Part shown: in pieces, positions 1 to 11,172 of the stretch
How positions within the stretch are numbered: position 1 is the first letter of the stretch
How the letters are laid out: each line of letters opens with the position of its first letter
NCBI GenBank assembly: GCA_014706385.1
Contig: JACGZH010000002.1
Location: 1,488,001 to 1,552,000, forward strand
Length of the DNA stretch: 64,000 nt
Direction of reading: 5' to 3'
From: Phaffia rhodozyma
Taxonomy: Eukaryota > Basidiomycota > Tremellomycetes > Cystofilobasidiales > Mrakiaceae
Notes under the pieces: generated by a model
Database searches by the model: none
Told to the model about the DNA's origin: nothing
What the model saw: the letters and a program-made list of their open reading frames with translations, nothing else
Program-made: the position numbers and the translations under genes

Positions 1-163
1 TTACGTCCGGTCATAGCCGGCAAGAACGTGAGAGAGCAGGTAATTCCACTTCACTCTCTCCTCCAGATTGTTTCTGTTCATCAGCATCGCCTTCATCAGC
101 ATCCATCATCTTCACAACCGCAGCTGCTATCGAGTGTAGGACCACAAAACATCATTTACACCC

Positions 164-3100
164 ATGTCTGGTGCGGTACTGTCCAAACTGGCTGGCAAAC
201 ATATCCCTTCGTTCATACTTCAACATGCTCTTGTTCTCCAATCGTCTCCCGTCCGAAGGAGAGTCTACCTTTCTCTCTTGATATCCTTGATCTTGGCCCG
301 GTCAGCCGCTTTCAAGAGTCCATGGACAGAATCAGACGAGAAGCGTAAGGAAAGAAAGCGTCTGGAAGCCCTGACACCGCTAACAACACCTCAGTACGTA
401 TACGTCCTCTCAATCCTGAGTCTCGCTTCATTGCTCGATTGAATACACTTCGATCATCTGCTTACCTTTGCTCGCTTGCTTTCTAATCAAATTTGATAAT
501 GAACGTTTGCTTGCGTACCAAAGATTTGAGAAGGAGAGTGCAGACCTTGTGAGTCCAACCTGTCTCTGTTGATATGTCGACTGACCAAAGTACATTGACT
601 TATCATCCTTCCTGTATGTTTAGTTCATTCGATCGACCGACGGACGGTCCCGAACGCTTCTGCTCCCTTTCAAAGGTCGCGTCTCCAAAGTTGTGATCAG
701 GCCAATTTCTGAGAAAACGTTTTCAGCTCACGTCAAATATTTCAAGCCGCTACCACCCAATACTAAACTTGGCGTCAATGCATCATTCCTTAAACAACTA
801 CGAGCGGTGATGATGATCCTGCTCCCTCGGTGCGTTCATTCTTCCCTCAAGATCTAATCAATGTTCCCGCTTGACTAACGAATAAGACGTCTTAACACTC
901 TTCTTTCTTTTAGATTTCGATGCAGAGAAACTTTCATGTTGATTCTTCACTCTTGGTTCTTAATTCAAAGAACATTGTTGAGTGTTGTTGGGGCCAGACT
1001 GGATGGAAGGATTGTTAGAGATTTAATCAGCGCCGACAAAGAAGGTTTTTTGAAAGGTATCATGTTGTGGTTTGCGTTGGCTCTGCCTAGTACTTGTTTG
1101 TCCTTGTTCTCTCTTCTTGCATCCCCGGCTAATAAACGGATGTATTGCTAAGGAATTCGAGGTGATTGCTGAATACCATGTTTAGATACAAACGCCATGG
1201 TCAGTCCTTTCCTTTTGTCCAGAAGTTCATAACCTTTTCTAATGGAGAAAATCTTCATTTTGGTTGTTGTTCTTCAGATTCACTACCTACAAAGCAAATT
1301 GGCCTTGGCATTTCGAACAAGGCTCACCCGATACGTCCACGATCTCTATCTGAACGACAAACAAAACTATTATAAATTTTGTATGGGTTTAGGTGTACCA
1401 CCCGGTATGGATTCCTCTATCAACACCAATATCAATGAAGGGAGAACACTCTTAGGCCGGAAAAGAAAGCCTCTTGAAGAGGGAGGCGCCGAGAGCGGAG
1501 GTGGAGCAGATCAATTTATCACAACAGACGTGGCTATGTTTTGTGACACACTAGCAGCTTTATATGGAAACGTTTGCAAGCCGGTTCGTTCCTCTCCCCC
1601 TTCCTTCCTTTCCTGATGTCTCTTGGAGAGCTGGATACAATGACCAATATGTAAGCTGATATACTCGATCGATGCATAGATGCTCGATCTGATTATCTTT
1701 ACGGCTCAACTGTCATCGTCTCTGGGTCTATACGGAACGATCGGTTTGTTTGCGTATGTTCCTTCATCAAATACCCTCCTTTTGTAAGGTCGATGAGTTA
1801 TCAATCGTTGTACTGACTCTTTGTTTCTGAATTCTATGTCATTGGTATCATTTAATATCGACAGAAATTACGGATTTACTGCTTGGATCCTCCGAAGCGT
1901 GAGTCCAGCGTTTGGGAAGCTAGCTGCGATTCAGGCAAGACTCGAAGGTGAATATCGACAGGGAGTAGGCAGAATCGGCAGAGAAGCCGAAGAAATTGCG
2001 TACGTCTATTTTCTTTCCTGAAATCGGGAGATCCAACTAACCAACAGAAATATTTCTAACAATCATGCAAGGCAGTTTCTACCAAGGTGGTCGTACGGAG
2101 CATGCAATTTTGTGGAAGGCCTATCTGAAGTTGATGAAACACTGCAACAATATATTCAAGATTCGAATTGCGTATGGGATGACCGAGGATTTGTATGTTG
2201 ATTCTGTTCGATTTTAGAGTAAGGAAGCGAGTGTAATCCACTGACCGATAAACCTATATTTATCATCTAATCGTATTCGATGGGTGGTATCTCTAGTGTG
2301 ATCAAGTATCTGTGGAGGTCAGTTGATTGCTGTCGTATTTTTCATACTTGTTGATTGATAAATGGGAGACTGACGATCGGCATACAATCTCCTATTTGCA
2401 GTGCTGGTAAGATATGATACTTCGCTCGTTCTAAGATGGGGTCTCGTATATTGACAATTGCTTCATCGACATAATCACAATGTAGCCGGATACAGCTTGA
2501 TGTCAATTCCAATCTTTTTGGGTACGAAATCTCTGGGATCGGCGAAGGACGCAACCGAGGGAAACGAGGAAAATGAGCAAGTGGCTAGTAGAACAGAGGG
2601 TAAGTCTTTGTTGTTCATTCGGCGCTTCACGCAAATTAACATGCTCCGCGCTATCGACTCATATAAAACATGGCTGACTTAAATACTTGTATTCCAACAC
2701 TAAGGATATATCTCGAACCGAAGGCTATTAATTGCACTAGCAGATGCGGGTGGAAGGTTGGTGTTCCAGCTTGCGTTCTGAATAGCCTAGCTTGACCATG
2801 CTTGAACCTGATCGACGTGCTCTTTCACTTGAAAATAGATTAATGTTGAGTTATAAGGATATTGCTCAACTCTCAGGGTACACCAATCGAGTGTATACTC
2901 TGATTTCCTGTTCGTGTAATCATTCAGTTCTATCCTATTAATCATCATGGCTGGCCTCCGAATTGATGTATTCGGGTGTTGTCTTGATTGGCGCTTCAAG
3001 CTTTGCATGCGCTCAATAATGAAGATTACCCTGTGAATCCTAGGCCTTCAGTTTTGGCAGATGGCGAACCATTTTACGATCTAGCTAGCGTATCGGGGAC

Positions 3101-5026
3101 GGTACAAGAAGGTGTGAATAGGGTGGAGCTGATGGACGTGCCAATAGTAGCACCTGCTGGAGGAGCTGAGGGAGCTAAAAGAGGAGGTGAAGAATTGGTG
3201 AAAAGTTTGAATTTGAGAGTAGAGGTTTGTCCAAGACCAACTTGTCATTTTTCTTTCTCTCATATATGTTCAAGTACGGTTTCTAGTGTGTCTAATGATA
3301 AGACTCTACCTTTGTACTTGCAGCGAGGAAACCACTTATTGATAGTTGGTCGTAAGTGTTTTCTTGTGTCTATTGTTCAGATATCGCGCTTCATATATCA
3401 TATAGAACTGTCTGCTCATCACCCTTGAACCTCTCCAATTTGGTAAATGATAGCTAATGGAGTAGGCAAGTCATCCATCGCTAGGGTTATCGGAAAGATT
3501 TGGCCAGTTTGGTCTGGCAATCTCGTTCGACCTTCAAAGGAGGATATTTTCTTTGTTCCGCAAAAGTAAGCTCTTCATTTTCCCTCCCCTTCGTTTGTGC
3601 GGTGTCTTTTTCTGATCTAAACTTTGTAAAATAGACCATATCTAAGCCTTGGCTCACTTCGAGATCAGGTGCGCTCTGATAGATGAATCTTTCTACTGCC
3701 ATACATCCGCTAATAGGTCCGATTCTCATATGAAAACGATAGATCATCTATCCAGATTCATACGCAGATATGAAAGCGGCCGGTCGTGAGTTCTGTCTCT
3801 TCAAATGTTTTTTTGATTAAGATTGATGAACAAATTGGGTTGCGTTCATCCGACAATGAATTCATAGGAACTGACGCGGAGCTAATGGTGAGTTAGCTTC
3901 TATCATGCACATTTTGATACAACATTAAAAATTAGTTTTACGGTTTGATTGTTGTTGGTCTGCAGAGTATTCTCGAGGCTGTCCATCTGGCATACATTCC
4001 GGCCAGAGAAGGAGGCTGGGAGACGAGAAAGGAATGGAAGGATGTATTATCTGGAGGAGAAAAGCAACGTGTTGGTTTTGCTAGAGTCTTGTAAGTTCAT
4101 ATGCTCTTTGTGGTAATCTATGTACCTGATTCTCTCTTCCTTGGGAAGAGCTAACGATGAGCTTTCAATATCTGATTCGCTACGATGAAGTTATCACAAA
4201 CCTTCTTTTGTGAGTAGAATTCATTGCGGTTGGGTGTAGTATTGAATATGCTCTAAAGATTATTACTATCTCTTCTTTCAGGTCGTGCTAGATGACTGCT
4301 CCTCCGCCGTGTCGACTGATGTGGAAGGGTTGATGTAGTAAGTCTCCGAATTCTCATAAAACAGTAGATGAAAAAACGTCCTTTTGTTCTTGTCTCTGTC
4401 TTCTCAGGATAGAGCGTCTACTGACCGATTCCCTTTTTTTTAAACAGCCAACATGCAAAAGATATGGGAATCACACTGATAACCATCTCGTGAGGAGGTT
4501 TCCCTTTTCTGCGCTCCAAGACCCGTGTTGCATTCTCTGATCTTTCTGTCTTCCTTTTCCGCTCGGTGACTCTTAACACACGGCTTTTCATTCTCCATTC
4601 ATTGGCTCGTCAATCTGGTCACTCGAACAAATTTGTTCCTGGGGAACAAACGTTTATGATATTTCGCGCTCTGGGAACCGGCCAGTCATCGACCCTCATT
4701 AATGAAATATCATCAGATCCTCCTCCGACTGACAGGTTCTGCCGGCACAGTCGACGGACATCCTCCCTGGGAACTGAGCAAGATCGGAACCGAGGAAGAA
4801 CAGCAGAGTCTAGAGGTTGAGATCCAGAGTATCAGAGAGAACCTCAAGGACGTTGATAACTGGAGATCGGTTCGCCCTTTATTCATTGTTCTTTCTTCTC
4901 AAGTTATCGAACGGGAAAAAAACTCAGACCGTTCCTTTTCTCTTGTTCTGCCTCCGAATATGATAGAGATTGGAAGTGATCAAGGAACAACTAAGCGCTA
5001 CGGTACCTCTAACTACCCAAATTTAA
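164..5026 (+). CDS. Peroxisomal ABC half-transporter, ABCD/ALDP family (Pxa1/Pxa2-like)
   Basis: Subfamily D transporters carry very-long-chain fatty acids or their CoA esters across the peroxisomal membrane for beta-oxidation. The gene has many small exons. The N-terminal exon has a hydrophobic stretch, and the membrane domain includes ALDP-like segments ([18 protein letters not shown] near 1300; the AYGMTEDF region near 2170). The Walker A motif GPNGVGKSS is split by a phase-1 intron (exon ends near 3350, resumes near 3454). The signature [15 protein letters not shown] is near 4050. Walker B reads [10 protein letters not shown] near 4283, with Asp where the family normally has the catalytic Glu. 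The last exon ends ...VPLTTQI then TAA at 5024-5026. The start is the ATG of [15 protein letters not shown], the first in-frame Met before an ALDP-like N-terminus. The family is certain. Whether it is the Pxa1 or Pxa2 orthologue cannot be told without alignment. Confidence 0.9.
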
Positions 5027-5625
5027 ATATCGGATTAGCCCTTCGTGACGCTTCTTTCTTGGCGCCCTTCCCTTTCTTTGTTTACTGATGTTTGTCTGTC
5101 TGACGACATGATTTGTCTTCGTCTTTGTGTATTGCCGTGCCATCGTGTATGACAGAGGGTTGATTATAAACGTTGTATCCTTCATTAAATTATTATTTTC
5201 TCTATCGTCTCTTTCCGTGTGCTATTCATGTATCGTGTTGTTCTTGTTTTCCTTTTCCTCTTCCTTCCCCTTTTCTTTTGTCCCTCTTTCTTTGTCTTGA
5301 TTCTCTTGCCCTTTGTCGGCCATTCAGTGACCTTGCACCGGAAGCTTGTTTGATGAAGAGTGAGTCTTAGAGTATGAAGCTTGAACCAACATTTCTGACG
5401 ATGAGAACTGATGCCTGATTGCACGAACACGCGCACGTACATTGATAGATCAAGATGTGAATAAATAAATAAAAGCAAATGAGGAAGCGAATGTAGAGGA
5501 AGGGCAGGAAGGAGAAGAAAAAGAAACCTTGGTCCAAAGTGGACCGGCGGGTTTGCAGCGAGAAAGAGAAAGAGAAAGAGGGAGAGGAGGAGAATAAGAA
5601 ACCAGAACACAGAGTCATCATCTCC
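5027..5625. other. Intergenic, convergent 3' ends
   Basis: This lies between the ends of the ABCD transporter and the verprolin-like gene. The left half is pyrimidine-rich and the right half purine-rich on the + strand (around 5490-5590). This gives long low-complexity open frames on both strands that do not look like genes. Confidence 0.6.
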
Positions 5626-8600
5626 TCAGAGGATGCCCTGCAGGTTGAAGCCAAGACCTGGCCCTTTTTTGTTCATACTTCCGTACTCATAAGTTCTTCC
5701 TTTCTCGAATGGCCTAGGCGGTGGGAAAACCATCGAGGTAGGGAATCTGAGGTGACCGGCCTGAGCAGGGGGTGAAGCCGGTCTAGCTACTGAGGACGTA
5801 GGTTTATGGGAAGAATGATTAGAGTTCTGAATGGGAGGCGCAAGAGGAGTGATAGGCGCGGCTGCTGTAGGAATCTGCCTAGCCGGAGCCGAAGGAGGAG
5901 CAGGGGGAGGAGGTGTAAATGAAGATGTGATTCGTGCGGCTGGACTCGGACCCGGGGGAGGGGGAGGAGGAGGGGGAGGGGCAAATCTCTGTGGGTACGC
6001 AACCAGGGTTTCGATAGATTATCAGATCAGTAACATTTCTTCAGAAAGCCTGCAGAAGCGAAAACACCTACGGCAGATCCGACCGAGCTGGTTGCCCGAT
6101 GTCTACCTCCAGGTAAAGGAGGAGGCGTGGCCGGTGTTGCATGATCCTCTTCATAAAAACTCGAGTTATCTACGGGAAGTGCCGGAGCGAAGGATGCAGG
6201 TCGAACTGGCGGAGGAGGGGGAGGTGGAGGTGCGTGAGAAGTTCGGGATGTGGGCGCAGGTGGTATCTGATTCCTCTGTGAAACAGTAGGAGCCCGGGAG
6301 GGTAGCGAAGGAGGAGCCGGAGGAGGCGGAGGAACTATCAAAGGAGACGACATCAGATTAACAAGCAACCAACAAGGAAGCGGAACGTGACATAGAAGCT
6401 CACCAGATTGGGCCGTTGCCGTCCTCAGAAGTGAGCCCGAGTCGCTTGCATTTCTGGCTGGTAAGCTGGGCGCTCCTCCTGATCGGACGGGCAACGCCGG
6501 TGATGCGCCTCTACTTGGTAAAGCAGGTGGTGCTCTTTGTATCGAGTTTTAAAGAAACAGAAGTTTATAGTTAGAACGACCAGTTCGGTATCCTGTCTCA
6601 ACATGTAGCTTGAAGAACCGGAGAAAAGGATAAATTCTCATACCCTGAGGAAGGTCGAGGTGGCGGAGGTGGCGGCATCGCTGGTGAACCACTTCCAGGC
6701 CGAGCAGGAGGCGGTGGACCCTGACGACTGGGCATTGCGGGAGGCAGAGGAGGCCTAGAAGAGATGAGGACAGAAGAAGAACAGCCTGAGTCTCACTGTG
6801 CTTAGATAATACGAGTTAGAAGAGAGATCAATGACATACATTCCTCGACCAGGAGGTGCAGAGGGTGGGGGCGGCGCAGGCGTCGGGGGGGCTCTGCCAT
6901 CATGAACAAGGAGAAAAAGAGTCAATAAATCTCCAATCTATGGTGTGGCCCATGAATAAAACGCACAAGGGTCTGGCTGGAGGGGCAGGGGTAGGTCTAG
7001 GGGGAGGAGCCATCTGAGGCGGAGGTGGAGGTACTGCTGAGGAAGGAGCAGGTCTGACTGGAGGAAAAGGAGGAACGTCTCTGTTGGCCGAGGTATCCGA
7101 TTTCTTCAATGTTGGCATTCCTCCTGCGAACAGACCGCCTAGTTTGGAAGCTGGCGCGTCATCCTCGCGTGTCACTTTACTTTCAGCTCCGGCTGAAGAT
7201 TTCAACTTCGGGACACCAGCAGCAAACAGGCCTCCTAAATTCGGCCGGCCCTCCGGAAGGGTTGACCCACCACCACCAACGCCTCTAGGGGAAGGCTCGT
7301 CTGATTCGTTACTTTCTCTACCACCTCCTCCGGTGGACTTCAATGATGGTACGCCGGCCGCGAATAGCCCACCAAGATTGGGTCTACCGTCTGGAAGAGT
7401 CGACCCTCCAGTAGGAACCGAGGGAGGAGGCGGAGGTCTGCTGGGAGCCATGGGAGGGGGAGGGGGCCGACTTGGAGCCGCAGAAGGAGGAGGAGGAGGT
7501 CTGCTCGGAGCTGTAGGAATAGGAGTTCTTGAAGGCAGCACGTAAGCTTTGGGAGAGGGTTGAACGGGGGAGTCAGAACCTCCTCCCGTTGATTTTAGCT
7601 TGGGTACACCAGCAGCAAACAAGCCACCAAGGTTGGGCCTTCCATCTGGAAGAGCTGAGCTTGTTTCTGTTGGCTGAGTTGGAGGCATGGGTCGACTAGG
7701 AGGCAAAGAAGGAGCAGAGGGTACAGCGACAGCCGGTACAGGTTTTCTAATTGGAGGCGCGGCAACGCGAGCCGGAGGAGATGGGGGAGATTCTGATCCA
7801 TCTCCACCAGAAGGTTTCAGTTTAGGAACACCACCAGCAAAAAGACCTCCGAGGTTGGGTCTACCGTCCGGTAGCTGAGGAGCTGTAGAAACGGCTGGAA
7901 CCAGGCTTGGGGCAGACGGTCGTGTGGCCATAGGAGGAGGCGGTGGAGGAGGAGGCGCGCTAGGAGGAAACCGAACACCAAGAGCTGATCTTAGCATAGC
8001 ATAGGCAGAGAACAAGCACACATTTTGCTGTACTCACGGAGCGCCTCTAGCTGGAGGAGGGGGTGGTCGCGCTGGTGGAGGCGGTCTGTTCGCCGGAGCA
8101 AGGATGTTTAAGAAGACATCAGTAAAGAAAAAGATATATGGTCGAGAAAAGAGAGTGAGCCGAGAGAAGTCATCACGTACGGCCGGGAGCTGTGAGAGAG
8201 ACGGGTCGAGATTGAATAAATGGGTCGTTCAAAAAACATCGTCAGTCTCGTCTGACCATGGGAAGCTTGGGTTGCCTTCTAGAACTGTACTTTTTCACAG
8301 GAGGAATCAGAAAGGATTGGGATCGAGAAGACACTTACGGGGCTGACGGTGCCTGAGCGGGAGGAACAGGAGGTGCTCTGGGAGGAGGAAGAGCTGGAGC
8401 TGGACTTGGAGCTGGGCCTCCACCTCCACCACCTCCTCGCTTCTTCAACGTGGGCATACCTCCAGCAAACAGACCTCCGAGCTGAGGTGGTTTGCTTGAC
8501 GCGTCGTCATCGTCGTTGTCGCCGTTCCCAGCTGCTGGTCGTCTGGGTGCGGGCGGAGTGGCTGTGGAGGATGAACCGGCCGGTCCGTCCAAGATCCGAC

Positions 8601-8682
8601 CGGAAAGGGCAGGCCCGGATTTATCTACTGTGACTGTCTTTTTGAGGTTTGCACCTGCTTGGATACCTGCCAGGAAGGCCAT
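5626..8682 (-). CDS. VRP1: Verprolin/WIP-like actin-regulatory protein with multiple WH2-like motifs
   Basis: Verprolins bind actin monomers through WH2 motifs and recruit WASP (Las17) through proline-rich and C-terminal regions, acting in cortical actin patches and endocytosis. The protein starts with a WH2 motif, MAFLAGIQAGANLKKT, then runs of polyproline. Six further related motifs follow: LGGLFAGGMPTLKK in exon 1 (near 8440-8480) and five in the large exon spanning 6964-7971 (LGGLFAGGVPKLKP, LGGLFAAGVPKLKS and variants), four of them preceded by LPDGRPN or LPEGRPN. The C-terminus, GRTYEYGSMNKKGPGLGFNLQGIL, stops at TGA (5626-5628). Several proline-coding exons lie between 5780 and 6900. 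A candidate 9-nt exon lies at 8181-8189 between exons 8339-8682 and 8038-8085. All three junctions keep frame with or without it. The start is the only Met before the first WH2; the usual N-terminal polyproline is missing. Confidence 0.85.
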
Positions 8683-8990
8683 GAGTGTGTGCTGGGTGCT
8701 GTATGCTGTATGCTATGTATGCTGTCGTGTGTGGTGGGACGAGCGGGATGAGCTTGAGATGGGATGAGAGGGAGACAGATGGCACGGGTGGTGGTTACAG
8801 GTGGCTTCAGGCACCTTCGTAATTACGTAAGTCAGGGCGAGTTTGATGGCTACATGACTTCTGCTTACGTCATTGAACAGTAACCACCCGTAACCGTGAT
8901 CTCGCTCTTCTCCTTCTACCCGGACGGACAAACTACTCGCTCTCTCACGGACGGAACACACAGATAGCATACAGCATACACATAGCATAC

Positions 8991-9025
<35 letters not shown>

Positions 9026-9041
9026 ATCACAGCTCATAGCG
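8683..9041. promoter_or_regulatory. Divergent promoter/leader region of verprolin and MDM10
   Basis: These 359 bp separate two divergent start codons. A perfect 15-bp inverted repeat (TAGCATACAGCATAC at 8965-8979, its complement at 8701-8715) places the same GCATAC-rich element in the sense leader of both genes. An (AC)n tract follows at 8992-9023. Confidence 0.55.
8992..9023. repeat. (AC)16 microsatellite
   Basis: This is an uninterrupted AC dinucleotide run in the presumed 5' leader of MDM10, ending 18 bp before its ATG. Confidence 0.95.
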
Positions 9042-10868
9042 ATGCTCCCGTTCCAGACATACCTCCTCAGAAGATACTTTGATGTCACAGGTTGGGACCA
9101 GGACGCCCTGTTCTCAAATCTCACGCGGTCAAGTACAGGTACCGTCCTCTCTTATGGCACGTAGTGGTTCCATCAGACATCGAACGAATCATACCTAATA
9201 TCCTTCCGTCTTTATTCTTTCCTTCTCGGTCAAGCAAAGCGATCCTTGATTTCTCAATCCCCACCTCTTTTCACTTTACCTACAGCCATGCGCCCGTCCC
9301 CGGATTTTATAACTCGTTGGAAGCCGTCGCTCTGCCCACGCTCGTGGGCTCACTGGCCTACTTTGCGACCTCCAGAGATCTCGCCCTCGGCTCGTCAGAG
9401 AAAGTCGACCTGAGCAAACTCGCAGACGGATTCAAAGTATGGGACATGCCCAAGAGACCCGAGATAGATGAAATCTGGCAAGGCGGACGGAGAGTAGATG
9501 TCAGAGGTCAGTCTTGGTTGTCTCTCTCTGGTGATCATCGTCAAACGTCAGATCTAACTGATCCTGTCCGCTTGCTCGTTCACAGACTATCTGATGTTTG
9601 GACGATGTAACTTTCCATCTTGGCGAGTGGACGGTCTTTATACAAGCAGGCTCTCCAGATCCACAGTTAGTCTTGTATCTTGCTTGGGACTTTTCTTATA
9701 TCACTCGCTTATCCAACATCGATAGACACCGACTGATCTTTCGGCTTGATCCCTTTCCGCTGACGCGTCCATCCAACAGCAATCCCTTGTAGCATTCGTT
9801 CACGTTCCCACCCCATCTTCCGCACCAAACTCATTTTCTTCTTCATCCTCCCCCGGACCTGGGCCCACGCCTTCTTCCCCGACGCCCGCCGTCAAATCCA
9901 GCCTTCTCTTTTCTATTCAACACAATCAAGGCCACACATCGACCGAGTATTCTTACTCTGCCCATGATGGTCTATTTGGTCTCCGAAGTCTATACAACTT
10001 CCAGCCCAGTAGTCCGGCTAGCTCCTCATGGACCACAGAAGACGTTCACAGCGAGGTGGGGAAGAACAGAGTGGACGAGGAAGAAGCGCTCTTCCCAGGA
10101 TTGCGAGGTCGGTTCTCCGTCGGAGGGGAAGTCTACCTATCGATGAAACAGAAAAGCGGAGGAAGTAAGTAGACGGCCTTGTTGCGCGTGCTGCTTAGTT
10201 CTTGATTTTCTCATATGTTCCCCCACCGGTTTATGTTTCATCTCTAGTCTCTCTCGCAGGCAGGTTTTGTACCATCCCAGATGTACTCCTTCCTCCTCCG
10301 TTCCTTCCCGGTACTCAATCCTCTGGGTTAACTGTTGATGCCATCACCGCACCCACTCCATTCCTGCAACCACCAATGACACTCACGATGATTCTCAATC
10401 CGCTCATCGGTCATTCGTCTACCTCAATGTCGTCCAAGATCGGTCGGGATCTTGCAGTGTCCTCCCGGTTTGATTTCAACATCTACAGTTACGAAAGTGA
10501 CTGGACAGTCGGTGGCGAATGGAAACTAAAGAAACGAACGGAGGACGCTGACGTTGAGGCTGGGAACATCAAACTGGAAGACGGGATTGGGCTCGAGAGA
10601 GAACGAGAGAAAGAATCGGCAGTCTTGAAGATGAGAGCCTCGACTACTGGGGTATGTTTTTATCTTTCTTTCTATCTATCTATATACCCATCTACAACCG
10701 ATACTGAACGACCGATATTTTGACCATATTAAACGATTACAGGACGTTTCTCTGTTGTATATGTCTCGGGTCTCCAACCTGTTGTTCTCTGTAGGCGTCT
10801 CGTCCGATTTTAGATCCAGTCTGCGGCCCGTCCGAGGGATCGGGCTTGAAGTCCAGTACTTCTCATGA
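9042..10868 (+). CDS. MDM10: Mdm10, mitochondrial outer-membrane beta-barrel of ERMES
   Basis: Mdm10 is a mitochondrial outer-membrane porin-like beta-barrel. It anchors the ER-mitochondria encounter structure and also associates with the SAM assembly complex. Exons are 9042-9138, 9240-9506, 9586-9665, 9780-10164, 10248-10651 and 10743-10868 (1,359 nt, 452 aa). The family N-terminus is clear: MLPFQTYLLRRYFDVTGW, then SNLTRSSTAILDFSIPTSFHF. Other family blocks are DYLMFGR, LVAFVHVPTP and the barrel end LYMSRVSNLLFSVGVSSDF...GLEVQYFS. A serine/proline-rich loop near 9810-9890 is a typical variable insertion. All five introns are GT-AG. The gene is divergent from the verprolin gene with a short shared leader region. 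Confidence 0.93.
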
Positions 10869-11172
10869 TGCCAACTGGCACCCAAAACAGGACATCGTTA
10901 GATCTTTCAAACTTGATTGTATGACTTCTTGCTACTTGTTGGAAACGGCAAATCAAAGGCAGAGGCCAGACCAGAGAAGAGAAACAGAAAGAAGGAGAAT
11001 AAGCAAGAGCAAGAGCGAAAGCAAGGCAGCAATCGCCTAATCTTATCGTAGCAAAGTCACAACAAGGTTATCGTAACCATCATCATCGACGGCTCTGTCG
11101 TAGTAACTCAGACGGAGGGAATCTTCTTGTATGTTTGAGCGTCTTTCACCATCAGCAGCAACATCATTAGAC
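10869..11172. other. Short intergenic region
   Basis: These 304 bp lie between the tandem genes MDM10 and the RWD-domain gene. Nothing codes here; the region presumably holds the MDM10 3' end and the downstream promoter. Confidence 0.6.

Noticed and set aside
5185..5654. Overlapping low-complexity frames rich in Leu/Phe/Ser or Lys/Glu.
   Set aside because: They come from pyrimidine- and purine-rich strand bias between two convergent genes.
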